Source of the DNA: Streptomyces goshikiensis
GTDB lineage: Bacteria; Actinomycetota; Actinomycetes; Streptomycetales; Streptomycetaceae
Assembly (NCBI RefSeq): GCF_014650555.1
Contig: NZ_BMVE01000003.1
Coordinates: 1 to 64,000 of the forward strand
DNA length: 64,000 nt
Direction: 5' to 3'
In this document: piece by piece, positions 1-11,199 of the stretch
Numbering within the stretch: position 1 is the stretch's first letter
Layout of the letters: each line of letters begins with the position of its first letter
The notes under the pieces: generated by a model
The model's database searches: none
What the model saw: the letters and a program-made list of their open reading frames with translations, nothing else
Told to the model about the DNA's origin: nothing
Made by a program: the position numbers and the translations under genes

Positions 1-2
1 AC

Positions 3-3000
3 TGGCGGCTGGCAGATGTGCTGGGTGATGAGGCTGCGTTGGAGCGGGTGGAGGTGCTGCAGCCGGCCTCGTTTGCGGTGATGGTGTCGCTGGCGGAGTT
101 GTGGCGGTCGTTGGGTGTGGTGCCGGATGCGGTGGTCGGGCATTCGCAGGGGGAGATCGCTGCCGCGGTGGTGGCGGGTGGCCTGTCGTTGGAGGACGGG
201 GCCCGTGTCGTTGTGCTGCGTGCACGGTTGATCGGGCGTGAGCTGGCGGGCCATGGCGGGATGGCGTCGGTGGCGTTGCCAGTGGCGGTGGTGGAGGAGC
301 GCCTGGCGCGGTGGGCTGGGCGTTTGGGTGTGGCGGTGGTCAACGGGCCGTCGGCCACTGTGGTCGCCGGTGACACGGACGCGGTGGCGGAGTTCGTGAC
401 CACATGTGAGGCGGAGGGTGTGCGGGCGCGGCGTCTGCCGGTGGACTATGCCTCGCACTCGGCGCATGTGGAGACACTGGCAGCCGAGCTGGAGGAGATC
501 CTGGCCGACGTCCGTCCGGTGAACGGCGAGATCCCGTTCTACTCGACGGTAGAGGCTGGCCTCGTGGACACGGCGTCGTTGGATGCGGGGTACTGGTTCG
601 GGAATCTGCGTCGGCCAGTGCGGTTCCAGGAAACGGTCGAGCGTCTCCTCGCTGACGGTTTCCCGGTGTTCGTGGAGGCCAGCGCGCACCCGGTGCTGAC
701 AGCTGCGGTCCAGGAGACAGCGGAATCCATGGGCCGGAAGGTATGTGCGGTCGGTTCCCTGCGTCGCGAGGAGGGGGGTCTGCGTCGTTTCCTGACCTCG
801 GTGGCGGAGGCGTTCGTCCAGGGCGTCGACGTCACCTGGCCCGCCCTCTTCGACGACAGCGGCGCGCGTCTCGTCGACCTGCCCACCTACCCCTTCCAGC
901 ACCAGCGTTACTGGCTCGAGTCAAGCCCCTCCACGACGGTGACCGAGTCCGCCGCAGCGTCAGGAATCGAGAGCTGGCGTTACCGCGTGGCGTGGAAGGG
1001 CCTGTCGTTGCCGGAGCCGGTGCGTCTTGACGGCCGGTGGCTGCTCGTCGTGCCCGAGGACCTGGACGCGGACGGCACACGTGTCGCCCACGACGTCGAG
1101 CACGCCCTCACCACCCACGGCGCCACGGTCTCCCGCCTCACGGTCGACGTGACGGCGACGGACCGCACCGACCTGGCGGCGCGGCTCACCACCACCGCGG
1201 CCGAAGAGCAGGAACCCCTCGTGGGAATCCTCTCCCTCCTGGGCACCGATGAGCGGCAGCACCCGGATCATCCGGGCGTCGACCGTGCCACGGCAGGCAC
1301 GATGCTGCTCGCGCAGGCGTGCGCGGATCTGGACGCGGACGTGGCCCGGGGGGTGGAGCCGAAGCTGTGGGTCGTGACCCGTGGGGCGGTCGCGGTGTCC
1401 CCCGCCGAGCGCCCGTCGTCAGCGGGCGCCCAGGTCTGGGGCCTGGGCCGCTGTGCGGCGCTCGAACTCCCCACCCGGTGGGGCGGGATGGTGGACCTTC
1501 CCCGGGCGGCGCGGGATACCGGACGGCAAGGGCGGCAGCTCGTCCGTGTGCTGTCGGAGACCAGTGCCGAGGACCAGGTGGCGCTGCGCGCGTCGGGCGC
1601 GTACGGCCGCAGGCTGCTGCCCGCCTCCAGCCCTTCCGCATCCGCCCGCCGGGCCGCGATGGGCGGCTACCAGCCGCGCGGCACGGTTCTGGTGACCGGC
1701 GGAACCGGATCCCTCGGAGGCCATCTGGCACGGTGGCTGGCCCGCAACGGCGCCGAGCACATCATTCTGGCCGGGCGGCGGGGCGAGGGCGCGCCAGGAG
1801 CCGCGGAACTGTCAGCGGAGATCAAGGAGCTGGGCGCGGAGGTGACCGTCGCGGCCTGCGACGTGGCAGATCGGAACGCGTTGCGGGACTTGCTGGATGC
1901 CCTGCCGGCCGGGCAGCCGCTGTCGGCGGTGTTCCACGCTGCCGGTGTCCCGCACTCGGCGCCGCTCGCCGAGACGGATGTGGCAGGGCTCGCCGCCGTA
2001 GTCTCGGGCAAGGTCGTCGGGGCGCGGCATCTGCACGACCTCACCAGGGAGAAGGAGCTGGACGCGTTCGTGCTGTACGCGTCGGGAGCGGGCGTGTGGG
2101 GGAGTGGCGGGCAGAGCGCATACGGAGCCGCCAACGCCGCACTGGACGCGCTGGCCGAACAGCGCCGGGCGGAGGGACTGACCGCCACATCGGTCTCCTG
2201 GGGGCTGTGGGACGGCGGAGGCATGGCCGGCGAGCAGGGCGAGGAATTCCTCACCGCCCTCGGTCTGCGGGCGATGGAGCCCGAGTCGGCCGTCGCCGCC
2301 CTGGGCGAGGCACTGGACCGGGGAGACACCTGTGTGAGCGTGGTCGACGTCGACTGGTCCCGGTTCGCCCAGTCGTTCACCGCTTTCCGGCCCAGCCCGC
2401 TGATCGCGGACCTGCCCGGGGTGCGTACCGCGCCGGACGGACCGGCGGGCGGACCGTCGGAGGGCCTCTCGGGCGGCGCACGGCCCGGCGGCGCAGCCGA
2501 CCATGGAGTGCTGGCACGGCTCGCCCGGGCCACGGGCGACGACCGGCGGGAGATCCTGCTCGATCTCGTACGCCGCCACGCCGCCGCCGTCCTCGGTCAC
2601 CCGGGGCCGCAGCACATCGAGCCCGACGCCGGGTTCCGAACGCTGGGGTTCAGCTCGGTCACCGCCGTGGAACTGGCGAACAAGCTCGGTGCGACCGTGG
2701 GCACCAAGATCCCCGCCACCTTCGCGTTCGACCACCCCAACGCCCGTGCCGCGGCAGCCCGCCTCGACGTCCTGCTGGCGGTGCCGAGCGACGAGGCCAC
2801 GCGGGAGGCGGAGATCCGGCAGGCACTGCAGAACGTGCCGCTGGCCCGGCTGCGGGCCGCGGGCCTCCTCGACGGTCTGCTCGAACTCGCCGGACTGGAA
2901 GCGGAGTCCGGCGGCCGGGCCGACCTGTCGGGCGGCGAGCCGCATCGCGGCGCGGCCACGCCGGACGAGGAGTCCGCCCTGGCGGAAGTCGACGGTCTGG

Positions 3001-3047
3001 ACGCCGAAGCACTGGTCGACCTCGTCCTCAACCAGTCCGACTCCTGA
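3..3047 (+). CDS. Type I modular polyketide synthase, 3' part (AT-KR-ACP, C-terminal docking)
   Basis: The reading frame is open at the left edge, so the KS and the start of the AT lie outside the window. Visible order is AT, KR, ACP, docking tail. The AT has GHSQGE (active Ser at 144-146) and a YASH motif, which in this family predicts methylmalonyl-CoA. The sequence goes directly from the post-AT linker into the KR structural subdomain, so no DH or ER is present. The KR has TGGTGSLGG, Ser/Tyr/Asn catalytic residues and a Trp eight residues before the Tyr, with no LDD motif: an A1-type KR making an L-hydroxyl without epimerisation (family rule). The ACP serine is at 2655-2657 in an LGFSS motif, with Ser where Asp is usual. 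The acidic tail ending at 3047 fits a docking domain for the next protein. Confidence 0.96.
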   Translation, partial: WRLADVLGDEAALERVEVLQPASFAVMVSLAELWRSLGVVPDAVVGHSQGEIAAAVVAGGLSLEDGARVVVLRARLIGRELAGHGGMASVALPVAVVEERLARWAGRLGVAVVNGPSATVVAGDTDAVAEFVTTCEAEGVRARRLPVDYASHSAHVETLAAELEEILADVRPVNGEIPFYSTVEAGLVDTASLDAGYWFGNLRRPVRFQETVERLLADGFPVFVEASAHPVLTAAVQETAESMGRKVCAVGSLRREEGGLRRFLTSVAEAFVQGVDVTWPALFDDSGARLVDLPTYPFQHQRYWLESSPSTTVTESAAASGIESWRYRVAWKGLSLPEPVRLDGRWLLVVPEDLDADGTRVAHDVEHALTTHGATVSRLTVDVTATDRTDLAARLTTTAAEEQEPLVGILSLLGTDERQHPDHPGVDRATAGTMLLAQACADLDADVARGVEPKLWVVTRGAVAVSPAERPSSAGAQVWGLGRCAALELPTRWGGMVDLPRAARDTGRQGRQLVRVLSETSAEDQVALRASGAYGRRLLPASSPSASARRAAMGGYQPRGTVLVTGGTGSLGGHLARWLARNGAEHIILAGRRGEGAPGAAELSAEIKELGAEVTVAACDVADRNALRDLLDALPAGQPLSAVFHAAGVPHSAPLAETDVAGLAAVVSGKVVGARHLHDLTREKELDAFVLYASGAGVWGSGGQSAYGAANAALDALAEQRRAEGLTATSVSWGLWDGGGMAGEQGEEFLTALGLRAMEPESAVAALGEALDRGDTCVSVVDVDWSRFAQSFTAFRPSPLIADLPGVRTAPDGPAGGPSEGLSGGARPGGAADHGVLARLARATGDDRREILLDLVRRHAAAVLGHPGPQHIEPDAGFRTLGFSSVTAVELANKLGATVGTKIPATFAFDHPNARAAAARLDVLLAVPSDEATREAEIRQALQNVPLARLRAAGLLDGLLELAGLEAESGGRADLSGGEPHRGAATPDEESALAEVDGLDAEALVDLVLNQSDS

Positions 3048-3153
3048 CCGCTGCGGGCGCCGCCGGGGCCCGCCGTTCCGTCGCCGCCTTCGGCCGCACG
3101 AACCACACAGACCTGACCGGGCCACGGCCCGGAGCTCAGCAAGGAGACCACTC

Positions 3154-6100
3154 ATGGCTCTGTCCCAAGAGAAGGTGCTAGAGGCACTGCGCACCTCCGT
3201 CAAGGACGCCGAACGGCTGCGCAAGCGCAACCGCGAACTCCTCGCGGCCCGTCACGAGCCCATCGCGATCGTCGGCATGGCCTGCCGCTATCCCGGAGGG
3301 GTCCGTTCGCCCGAGGACCTCTGGGAACTCGTCGTGTCGGGGACCGACGCGGTGGGTCCCTTCCCCGAGGACCGGGGCTGGGACGTGGAGCGGATCTACG
3401 ACCTGGACCCGTCAGTCCCGGGCACGACCTACTGCCGCGAGGGCGGATTCCTGTACGACGCGGGAGACTTCGACGCGGCGTTCTTCGGGATAGGACCGCG
3501 CGAGGCCACCGTGATGGACCCGCAGCAGCGCCAGCTCCTGGAGGCGTCCTGGGAAGCCCTGGAGCAGGCCCGGCTGGACCCGCGCGCGCTGCGCGGCAGC
3601 CAGGGCGGTGTGTTCGTCGGCGCGGCGAACCAGGGCTACGTGCCGGGCGACGCGGCCGCGTCGGGACGTCTGCCGGAGGGGGCCGACGGTTACCTGCTCA
3701 CCGGCAATGCCGACGCGGTCCTGTCGGGCCGGATCAGCTACTTCCTGGGCCTGGAAGGCCCGTCCATGACCGTCGAGACGGCCTGCTCCTCCTCGCTGGT
3801 GGCACTGCACCTGGCGGTGCAGGCGCTGCGCCGCGAGGAGTGCGAGTTCGCCCTGGCGGGCGGAGTCGCCGTGCTCGCCAACCCGGCCGCCTACGTGGAG
3901 TTCGCCCGGCAGCGGGGGCTCGCCCCGGACGGGCGCTGCAAGGCGTTCGACGACGCGGCGGACGGTACGGGCTGGGCCGAGGGCGTGGGTGTCCTGGTGG
4001 TGGAGAGGCTGTCGGACGCGGTACGCAAGGGGCATCGGGTCCTCGCCGTCGTGCGGGGTACGGCGGTGAATCAGGACGGTGCCAGCAGCGGTCTGTCCGT
4101 GCCCAATGGGCCCTCCCAGCAGCGGGTCATCCGCCGCGCGCTGGCCGACGCCCGGCTGAAGGCCGGCCAGATCGATGCGGTGGAGGCGCACGGCACCGGT
4201 ACCCGGCTGGGCGACCCCATCGAGGCACAGGCCCTGCTGCACGCGTACGGTGAGGAGAGGAGCCCCGAACGCCCCTTGTGGGTGGGGTCGTTGAAGTCGA
4301 ATTTCGGTCACGCGCAGGCGGCAGCCGGAGTGGGCGGCGTCATCAAGACGGTGATGGCGCTGCGGCACGGTGTGCTTCCCCGCACGCTGCATGTGAAGAG
4401 CCCGACGCGGCACGTCGACTGGGGCGACGGGCAGGTGCGGCTGCTGACCGAGACGGTGCCGTGGCCGCGGACCGGCGCCCCCCGGCGGGCAGGAGTCTCG
4501 GCCTTCGGCGTGAGCGGCACCAACGGTCACGTCATCCTCGAAGAGGCGCCGCCCGCACAGCTCGAAGAGGAGCGGCCGGCCGTGGCGGGGCGGCCGGGCC
4601 TGGTCCCGTGGACGCTGTCCGGCCGTACGGGGCCAGCGCTGCGCGAGCAGGCCGCGCGCCTGGCAGCACACCTGGAACAGCACCCGGGCCTCGACCCGCT
4701 GGACGTCGGGTTCTCGCTCGCCATGACCCGTACCCACTTCGAGCACCGGACCGTGCTGCTCGCGAATGCCTCCGCCGAGGGCGGATCCCGTGCCGAAACG
4801 CTCGGGGCGCTGAAGGCGATGGCGGAAGACCGCGACCCGGGCGGGGCGGTGCGGGACACCGTGCAGGGCGAAGGGCGTACCGCCTTCCTGTTCAGCGGGC
4901 AGGGCAGTCAGCGACCCGGCATGGCGCAGCAGCTGTACGCGCAGTACCCGGCGTTCGCACGGGAGCTGGACACGATCGCGGAGCATCTGGACGCCCATCT
5001 GGACCGGCCGTTGTCGACGGTGATGTTCGCGGAGGCCGGTTCGCCGGAGGCCGCGCTGCTCGACGGCACGCACTACGCCCAGGCCGCCCTGTTCGCCGTA
5101 GAGGTCGCGTTGTTCCGGCTCCTCGAAGGCTGGGGGCTGCGCCCCGACGTGCTTCTGGGGCACTCCGTGGGCGAGCTGGCCGCGGCCCACGTGGCCGGGG
5201 TGTTCGGGCTGGCGGACGCCTGCGCACTGGTCGCCGCCCGCGGCCGGCTCATGCAGGAACTGCCGGCCGGCGGCGCGATGCTCTCGGTCCGTGCCGCCGA
5301 GCACGAGGTGCGGGACCTGATCGCCGGACAGGAGGACCGCATCGCGGTGGCGGCCGTCAACGGGCCCCGCTCCATCGTCGTCTCCGGGGACGAGGACGCC
5401 GTCTCGGCGCTTGCCGAGGAGCTGACCGAGTACGGCGTGCGGACCAAGCGCCTGAACGTGAGCCACGCCTTCCACTCCCCTCGGCTGGACTCCATGCTGG
5501 AACCGTTCCGCCGGGTCGCGGACGCCGTGGAGTACCACGAGCCGACGTTCGACGTGATCAGCGGCCTGACCGGCCGCGCGGCCGAGGCCGGGGAACTCAC
5601 CGCCGCCGACTACTGGGTCCGGCAGGCGAGGGAGACCGTCCGGTTCCACGACGGGGTGCGCGCCGCTCGCGCGCGCGGCGTCAGCACCTTCGTGGAGCTG
5701 GGGCCGGACGCCGTGCTCTGCGGCCTGGCCCTGGAGACCCTGGAGGAGGAGCCGGCCGGGGACACGTCCGCCGAGGTGCCCGGCCGGGCGCGGGCCGCGT
5801 TGGTGCCCGTGATGCGTCGGGAGCGGCCGGAGGGCAGTACCCTCCTGATGGCGCTCGCCACGGCCCACGCGCGCGGCGTGCAGGTGGACTGGTCCCGGTT
5901 CTACGCCGGCACCGGTGCCCGCCACACCACACTGCCCACCTATGCCTTCCAGCGCCAGCGGTTCTGGCTGGAGGCGGCGGCCCCCGTGCCCGCGAGGGAC
6001 GCCGGGCCCGGCGCGCCCGCGGTGGGCGGGACGGCCGGACCGGCCGACGCGGAGGAGACCACCGGTTCGGCGGCCCGGCCCGCGCTGAGTGCGCAGGACC

Positions 6101-7227
6101 TGCTCATGCTGGTGCGGACACAAGCGGCGGCCGCACTCGGTCACGCCGAACTGGAAGACGTACCGGCCGACACCCCCTTCGGCGACATCGGTTTCGACTC
6201 GCTCGCCGCCATCGAACTGAGCGTCGCCCTGACCGGTGCCACCGGGCTGGAGGTGCCCTCCTCCCTCGTCTTCGAACACCCCACCCCCAGGGAACTGGCC
6301 GGGCACCTGGCAGCCGCCCTGACGGCCGCCGACAGCGACGGCACACCTGCCAAAGGCTCGGACACGGCCGGTGAGAGCAGCCTGGTGGCGATGTACCGGC
6401 GGGCCGTGCGGCTCGGCCGGGCCGAGCCGTTCATCGGCACACTCGCCGAACTCGCCGCCTTCCGGCCCGCCTTCGCCGCCGATCAGGTCCTCGCGGAAGG
6501 AGAAACCCTCGGGCAGGCGGCCGCCGCATGGCAGCCGGCTCCGGTACCCCTGGCCACCGCGGACGGTGCGGGACCGGAGCTGATCTGCTGCGCGGGCACG
6601 GCGGTGGCGTCGGGTCCGGAGGAGTTCACCGCACTGGCCGCGGCCCTGGACAACCGGCTGACCGTGTCGGCGCTGCGCCAGCCCGGCTTCCGCGCGGACG
6701 AGTTGCTGCCCGGCTCCTTGGACGGGCTGCTCGACGCCCAGGCGGACGCGGTGCTGCGGCACACCGGTGACAGGCCGTACGCCCTCCTCGGCCACTCGGC
6801 GGGCGGGGCGCTGGCACACGCGCTGACCTGCCGACTGGAGGAGCGCGGCGCGGGTCCCACGGCGCTGATCCTGGCGGACGTCTATCTCCCCAGCTCGCCG
6901 GGGGCGATGGGGGTGTGGCGCAACGAGATGCTCGACTGGGTCATGCAGCGTTCCGTGGTGTCGATCGACGACTCCCGGCTGACGGCGATGGGCGCCTACA
7001 ACCGGATGCTCCTGGAGTGGGTGCCGAGGCCCACGAAGGCGCCGGTCCTGTTCCTGCGCGCGACGGAGCCGGTAGGGCAGTGGTCCGGGGAACCGGAGAG
7101 CTGGCGGGCACGCTGGGACGGCGGCGACCACACCGCCGTCGACGTGCCGGGCACCCACCTGACGCTGATGACCGAGCACGCCCGCCACCTCGCGGCGACC
7201 GTCCGCAGCTGGCTCGACACCCTGTGA
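3154..7227 (+). CDS. Type I PKS terminal module KS-AT-ACP-TE, no ketoreductase
   Basis: 1357 aa. The start is ATG 3154 with AAGGAG just upstream; the longer upstream frame overlaps the previous gene and is not coding. An N-terminal docking helix (about residues 1-35) is followed by KS (Cys211 in TACSSS, His motifs EAHGTGT and KSNFGH), AT (Ser671 in GHSVGE, HAFH motif predicting malonyl-CoA), ACP (Ser1016 in GFDSL) and thioesterase (Ser1215 in GHSAGG, His1335). There is no KR, DH or ER, so the last beta-keto group should stay unreduced. It completes the chain begun upstream and releases it, probably by macrolactonisation. PikAIV of pikromycin synthesis has the same domain order, but its extender is methylmalonyl. 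Confidence 0.97.
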   Translation: MALSQEKVLEALRTSVKDAERLRKRNRELLAARHEPIAIVGMACRYPGGVRSPEDLWELVVSGTDAVGPFPEDRGWDVERIYDLDPSVPGTTYCREGGFLYDAGDFDAAFFGIGPREATVMDPQQRQLLEASWEALEQARLDPRALRGSQGGVFVGAANQGYVPGDAAASGRLPEGADGYLLTGNADAVLSGRISYFLGLEGPSMTVETACSSSLVALHLAVQALRREECEFALAGGVAVLANPAAYVEFARQRGLAPDGRCKAFDDAADGTGWAEGVGVLVVERLSDAVRKGHRVLAVVRGTAVNQDGASSGLSVPNGPSQQRVIRRALADARLKAGQIDAVEAHGTGTRLGDPIEAQALLHAYGEERSPERPLWVGSLKSNFGHAQAAAGVGGVIKTVMALRHGVLPRTLHVKSPTRHVDWGDGQVRLLTETVPWPRTGAPRRAGVSAFGVSGTNGHVILEEAPPAQLEEERPAVAGRPGLVPWTLSGRTGPALREQAARLAAHLEQHPGLDPLDVGFSLAMTRTHFEHRTVLLANASAEGGSRAETLGALKAMAEDRDPGGAVRDTVQGEGRTAFLFSGQGSQRPGMAQQLYAQYPAFARELDTIAEHLDAHLDRPLSTVMFAEAGSPEAALLDGTHYAQAALFAVEVALFRLLEGWGLRPDVLLGHSVGELAAAHVAGVFGLADACALVAARGRLMQELPAGGAMLSVRAAEHEVRDLIAGQEDRIAVAAVNGPRSIVVSGDEDAVSALAEELTEYGVRTKRLNVSHAFHSPRLDSMLEPFRRVADAVEYHEPTFDVISGLTGRAAEAGELTAADYWVRQARETVRFHDGVRAARARGVSTFVELGPDAVLCGLALETLEEEPAGDTSAEVPGRARAALVPVMRRERPEGSTLLMALATAHARGVQVDWSRFYAGTGARHTTLPTYAFQRQRFWLEAAAPVPARDAGPGAPAVGGTAGPADAEETTGSAARPALSAQDLLMLVRTQAAAALGHAELEDVPADTPFGDIGFDSLAAIELSVALTGATGLEVPSSLVFEHPTPRELAGHLAAALTAADSDGTPAKGSDTAGESSLVAMYRRAVRLGRAEPFIGTLAELAAFRPAFAADQVLAEGETLGQAAAAWQPAPVPLATADGAGPELICCAGTAVASGPEEFTALAAALDNRLTVSALRQPGFRADELLPGSLDGLLDAQADAVLRHTGDRPYALLGHSAGGALAHALTCRLEERGAGPTALILADVYLPSSPGAMGVWRNEMLDWVMQRSVVSIDDSRLTAMGAYNRMLLEWVPRPTKAPVLFLRATEPVGQWSGEPESWRARWDGGDHTAVDVPGTHLTLMTEHARHLAATVRSWLDTL

Positions 7228-7308
7228 ACCGCCCCGGGGAGGGCTGCGCCGGGCGCCGGACGGCTGCTTCCCCCGTTTCCGTACACCGCGACACCTTGGA
7301 GGACTCCC

Positions 7309-8532
7309 GTGACAGCGCAGTGGACCATCCCGTCCGCACTCGGCCGCAGGCTTCAACGCACCTACGTGGGCTACTGGTTCGCAGGAACGCATGGAGACCC
7401 GTACGCGCTGATCCTGCGCGCCCAGCGGGACGACACCACCCCCTACGAGGAGGAGGTCCGCGCACGCGGACCGGTGTTCCGCAGCGAGGTGCTGGACACC
7501 TGGGTGATCGCGGACGGCGCCCTCGCCCGGTCCGTCCTGACCGACGCCCGCTTCGGAGCGCTGACCCGCGCGGGAGGACGGCACCGCGCGGAACTTCTCC
7601 CGCCGGCAGGCCCCGAGACCGGTCCGGCCCGGGCACGGGAGCACGGCGGCGTGTCGGCCGGCGCCGATCCGGCGGTGTCGGCTGTGTCGGCGCAGGACGA
7701 GGTGGCCGTTGAGGCCATCGCCGAGCAGGTGTCACGCACCCTCCTGGGCGGGCTCGGCGCCGGCTTCGATCTCGTCGCCGATTTCACGCGACGCCTGCCG
7801 GCGCAGGTCCTGGCGGAATTCCTGGGGCTGCCCGCGGCCCGGCGCGGCCGGTTCGAGGAACTGCTGGCCGGCTGTGCCCGCAGCCTCGACAGCCGGCTGT
7901 GCCCGCAGACTCTCGACATCACACGGACCGGCCTGGGGGCAGCGGCCGAGCTTCGGGACCTGCTCGCGCGCCACCTCGGCGACGGCGGACCACGGTCCGC
8001 TCAGGCGGCTCTCGCTCTGGCAGTCGAGGTGGCCGCACCCGCCGGTGCGCTCATCTGCAACACGTTCGAGGTGCTGGGCAGCTCTCCCGGGCAATGGGAC
8101 GCCCTCTGCCGGAACCCGGACGAGGCCGACGCCGTCATCTCCGAGACCTGGTGGCGGCGGCCGCCGGTGCGGGTGGAAAGCAGGATCGCGCAGCAGGACG
8201 TCGAACTGGCCGGAGTACCGATCCCCGCAGACGGGCATGTGGCGATCCTCGTCGCCGCCGCCCAGCGCGACCCGGCGGTCACCCCAGGGCCGACGGAGAA
8301 CGGCACCAGCGTCGCTCTGGGGCTCCTCGGCGAGGCGCACTCCACCTCTGCCGCCCGGACGGTCCGCGCCCTCTCCCGCGGTGCGCTGCGGGTGCTCGCG
8401 CAGGAGGCGCCGGACCTGCGGCCGAGCGGGACAGCGGTGCGTCTCAGGCGGGCGCCCGTCACGCTCGGCCACGCCCGCCTCCCCGTCGCCCGGACGGGAT
8501 CCGGGGCACTGACCCACCCGGGTGCGGCATGA
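7309..8532 (+). CDS. P450-like glycosyltransferase activator (DesVIII/EryCII type), haem ligand lost
   Basis: 407 aa, start ATG-equivalent GTG at 7309 behind GGAGGA. The protein has a P450 fold-like layout but the signature sites are degenerate. At the haem loop (GEAHSTS, around residues 341-347) Thr346 sits where the Cys ligand should be. The I-helix has no AGxDT-type motif, and the ExxR helix reads ETWWR near 279-283, out of register. This is the pattern of DesVIII, EryCII and TylMIII, which are not oxygenases but stabilise and activate a partner macrolide glycosyltransferase. That partner is the next gene, 43 bp downstream. The enzyme-free role is inferred from family knowledge and from the missing residues. 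Confidence 0.9.
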   Translation: MTAQWTIPSALGRRLQRTYVGYWFAGTHGDPYALILRAQRDDTTPYEEEVRARGPVFRSEVLDTWVIADGALARSVLTDARFGALTRAGGRHRAELLPPAGPETGPARAREHGGVSAGADPAVSAVSAQDEVAVEAIAEQVSRTLLGGLGAGFDLVADFTRRLPAQVLAEFLGLPAARRGRFEELLAGCARSLDSRLCPQTLDITRTGLGAAAELRDLLARHLGDGGPRSAQAALALAVEVAAPAGALICNTFEVLGSSPGQWDALCRNPDEADAVISETWWRRPPVRVESRIAQQDVELAGVPIPADGHVAILVAAAQRDPAVTPGPTENGTSVALGLLGEAHSTSAARTVRALSRGALRVLAQEAPDLRPSGTAVRLRRAPVTLGHARLPVARTGSGALTHPGAA

Positions 8533-8575
8533 GCACCCGCGACGAACACCGACTGCCGAACGGGGAGACGAGCCG

Positions 8576-9853
8576 ATGCGCGTCCTGATGACGTCGATCG
8601 CCCACAACACGCACTACTACCACCTGGTGCCGCTGGCCTGGGCCCTGAAAGCCGCGGGCCACGAGGTGCGAGTGGCCAGCCAGCCCCGCATCACCGACAT
8701 CATCACCGGGTCCGGCCTCACCGCCGCACCGGTCGGTGACGACAAGGACATGATGGAGCTGTTCGCCGAGATCGGCGGAGACATCACTCCGTACCAGGAG
8801 GGACTGGACTTCGCCGAGGAGCGGCCCGAGGCACGGTCCTGGGAGCATCTGCTCGGCCAGCAGACCGTTCTGACCTCAATGTGCTTCGCGCCGCTCAACG
8901 GCGAGTCCACGATGGACGACATCGTCGCGCTGGCCCGCTCCTGGCAGCCGGACCTGGTGATCTGGGAAACCTTCACCTACGCGGGAGCGGTCGCCGCCCA
9001 TGCCGTGGGCGCGGCGCACGCCCGCATCCTGTGGGGCCCCGATGTCATCGGTCAGGCCCGGGAACGGTTCCTGGAGGCCAAGGCAGAGCAGGCTCCCGAG
9101 CACCGGGAGGACCCGATGGCCGAGTGGCTCGGCTGGACCCTGGAGAGGCTGGGCCTCCCGGCGGCCGGAGACGGGCTGGAGGAGCTGCTGAACGGCCAGT
9201 GGGTCATCGACCCAGGCCCCAAGAGTGTGCGGCTCGACCTTCGCGAGCCGATCCTGCCCATGCGCTTCGTTCCCTACAACGGCCCTGCCGTCGTACCCGA
9301 CTGGCTGTCCGAGCAGCCGAAGCGACCGCGCGTCTGCCTCACCCAGGGAGTGTCGGGGCGCGAGACCCACGGCAAGGACATCGTCCGCTTCCAGGACCTG
9401 CTCACGGCGCTGGGCGACCTCGACATCGAGATCGTCGCCACGCTGGACAGCACCCAGCGGGAGAACCTGACGGAAGTCCCCGACAACGTCCGGATCGTCG
9501 ACTTCATCTCGATGGACGTGCTGCTGCCGAGTTGCGCCGCGATCATCTACCACGGTGGCGCCGGCACCTCGGCGACAGCCCTCCTGCACGGCGTTCCACA
9601 GATCGTCATCGGCGCGCACTGGGACGTGCCGGTCAGGGCCCGGCAACTCGACGAGCTGGGCGCCGGCATCTTCATCCGGCCCGAGGACCTGGACGCGGCC
9701 ACACTGCGCGCGGCGGTTCGGCGAGTGCTCACCGAGCCTTCCCTCCAGCAGACCGCGGACCGGCTGCGGGCCGAGATGCGGTCCAACCCCACCCCCGCGG
9801 AGACCGTACCGGTGTTGGAGCGGCTCACCCGGAGCCACCGGCAGTCCCGCTGA
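8576..9853 (+). CDS. Macrolide glycosyltransferase (DesVII/EryCIII-like, GT1)
   Basis: 425 aa. ATG 8576, preceded by GGGGAG, is preferred over an ORF start 54 bp upstream because the family begins directly with the first Rossmann strand (MRVLMTSIAHNTHYYHLVPL). The C-terminal nucleotide-sugar region carries the expected HGGAGT motif and a downstream GVPQIVIGAHWD segment. The family moves a deoxyhexose (for example desosamine) from a TDP carrier to a macrolactone. No deoxysugar biosynthesis genes are in the window; they would have to lie to the left. Its position immediately after the P450-like partner reproduces the desVIII-desVII arrangement and supports the pairing. The identity of the sugar cannot be read from the sequence. 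Confidence 0.94.
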   Translation: MRVLMTSIAHNTHYYHLVPLAWALKAAGHEVRVASQPRITDIITGSGLTAAPVGDDKDMMELFAEIGGDITPYQEGLDFAEERPEARSWEHLLGQQTVLTSMCFAPLNGESTMDDIVALARSWQPDLVIWETFTYAGAVAAHAVGAAHARILWGPDVIGQARERFLEAKAEQAPEHREDPMAEWLGWTLERLGLPAAGDGLEELLNGQWVIDPGPKSVRLDLREPILPMRFVPYNGPAVVPDWLSEQPKRPRVCLTQGVSGRETHGKDIVRFQDLLTALGDLDIEIVATLDSTQRENLTEVPDNVRIVDFISMDVLLPSCAAIIYHGGAGTSATALLHGVPQIVIGAHWDVPVRARQLDELGAGIFIRPEDLDAATLRAAVRRVLTEPSLQQTADRLRAEMRSNPTPAETVPVLERLTRSHRQSR

Positions 9854-9966
9854 CCACCCGGCCGGTGCACGGTGCGGGACCGTGTGCCGGGGCACCACCG
9901 TCGCCGGCGGTCGTCGGACCGCCGTCCGGTCGTCTCCCGTAACCAACGGATGGAGCAGAGCAGCAC

Positions 9967-10713
9967 ATGGAATTCGAAGGTCAGGTCGCGCTCGTGACGG
10001 GGGCCGCCAAGGGCATCGGCCGTGCGACGGTCGTCCGGCTGGCGGAAGCCGGATGCGACATCGCGCTCAACTACCACAGCTCGAAGTCACAGGCTGAGGA
10101 AGCCGCCGAGCGCATCGCCGCACTGGGCCGCAAGGTCGAACTGTTCCCGGGTGACATCTCCCGCCCCGAGACCGCACGGCAGCTGGTGGCCGCGGTGCAC
10201 CAGAAGTTCGACCGGATCGACATTCTGGTGAACAACGCGGGCATGGCGCGGGACAAGCTCCTGTTGACCATGGAGGCGGACGACATCCACCAGGTCATCG
10301 CCACCAACCTCGTCGGCCCGATGTTCCTCACCCAGGCCGTCGCACTCACCATGCTGCGTCAGCGTTCCGGACGCATCGTCAACATCACCTCCGCGGCCGC
10401 GAGCAAGCCCGGAAAAGGCCAGTCCAACTACGTCGCGTCCAAGGGCGGCCTGGAGGCGTTCACCAAGGCGATGGCGGTGGAACTCGGATCCCGTGGAATC
10501 CTCGTCAACGCGGTCGCTCCCGGCATCGTCAAGACCGATCTGACCGAGGCTCTCCGCGACGGGGCGCAGCCGGAACTCCTGGCCCGGCAGGTGATCGGGT
10601 CCTTCGCCGAGCCTGAGGCGGTGGCGGAGGCAGTGGCCTACCTGGCGAGCCCTCGCAACACGCACACGACGGGCACGGTCCTCACCGTCGACGGCGGCCT
10701 CAAGATGGTGTGA
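9967..10713 (+). CDS. fabG: 3-oxoacyl-[ACP] reductase-like SDR (FabG family)
   Basis: 248 aa, ATG 9967. Classical short-chain dehydrogenase: TGAAKGIG cofactor loop at residues 11-18, NNAG near 87-90, and Ser/YxxxK catalytic residues in the ITSAAAS and YVASK segments. Length and the C-terminal VDGGLKMV match FabG closely. The family reduces beta-keto groups with NADPH. It sits 113 bp after the glycosyltransferase and before a strong hairpin, so it is probably the last gene of the PKS operon. It may act on starter or extender supply, or reduce the polyketide or a sugar intermediate after assembly; the sequence does not decide which. A plain duplicate of the fatty-acid enzyme is the alternative. 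Confidence 0.88.
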   Translation: MEFEGQVALVTGAAKGIGRATVVRLAEAGCDIALNYHSSKSQAEEAAERIAALGRKVELFPGDISRPETARQLVAAVHQKFDRIDILVNNAGMARDKLLLTMEADDIHQVIATNLVGPMFLTQAVALTMLRQRSGRIVNITSAAASKPGKGQSNYVASKGGLEAFTKAMAVELGSRGILVNAVAPGIVKTDLTEALRDGAQPELLARQVIGSFAEPEAVAEAVAYLASPRNTHTTGTVLTVDGGLKMV

Positions 10714-10733
10714 GCGCCACCGGACACAGGACC

Positions 10734-10759
10734 GCCGCCCTGGCGACGGCCAGGGCGGC
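10734..10759 (+). terminator. Perfect 11-bp hairpin after fabG
   Basis: Arms gccgccctggc (10734-10744) and gccagggcggc (10749-10759) pair perfectly around the loop gacg. It begins 20 bp after the fabG stop and has no U-tract, as usual in Streptomyces. It would end the PKS operon. Confidence 0.75.
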
Positions 10760-10782
10760 AGAGGCGGGAGGAAGCGGGTGGC

Positions 10783-11199
10783 ATGAGGAAGAAGATCGAC
10801 CCGTGGACGGGGCTGATGGGCGACGACGCCTGGGGCCGCCAGAGCGGGACCGGTTGGGACTGGCTCGACCAGCACGCGTACCACTCCGAGTCATGGGCAC
10901 GGGCCGAGGGACTGCAGAACTTCCTGCTGCGCCGCGGCAGCAAGGAGGTGCCGAGGACCGAGGCACAGCCCGGTGACATCGTCTTCTACGAGCAGGTGGC
11001 TCCCGGCACGGAAACCGCCCCCGGCGAGACCCACCACGCCGCCGTCGTAACCACGGTCACCCCGGACGGAGACATCAAGCTGACCCAGCACACGAGCTCG
11101 TTCCAGAACGTAAGTCTGGACAGCCGGGAACACATCGCGAACAGGAACGGGGGCGAGCAGCGCATCCGCATCGTCCGCCCGGAACCGGATTGGTACTGA
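10783..11199 (+). CDS. Truncated amidase-domain protein (Amidase_6-like C-terminal part)
   Basis: 138 aa, ATG 10783 with GGGAGGA about 10 nt upstream. The segments SWARAEGLQNFLL, GDIVFYEQ, HHAAVVTTV and LTQHT resemble the C-terminal half of the putative amidase domain (Pfam Amidase_6, a papain-like cysteine peptidase or amidase fold). The N-terminal part that should carry the catalytic Cys is absent, and no upstream frame supplies it. As it stands the protein should be inactive, or it could be a remnant still translated: it has a good ribosome binding site and its stop codon overlaps the next start. No signal peptide is visible. It lies just outside the PKS operon. Confidence 0.6.
   Translation: MRKKIDPWTGLMGDDAWGRQSGTGWDWLDQHAYHSESWARAEGLQNFLLRRGSKEVPRTEAQPGDIVFYEQVAPGTETAPGETHHAAVVTTVTPDGDIKLTQHTSSFQNVSLDSREHIANRNGGEQRIRIVRPEPDWY

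Noticed and set aside
3412..7644. 1410-aa open frame on the minus strand across the terminal PKS module
   Set aside because: It lies wholly antisense to clear KS, AT, ACP and TE domains; long antisense frames are expected in DNA of this GC content and its translation has no domain.
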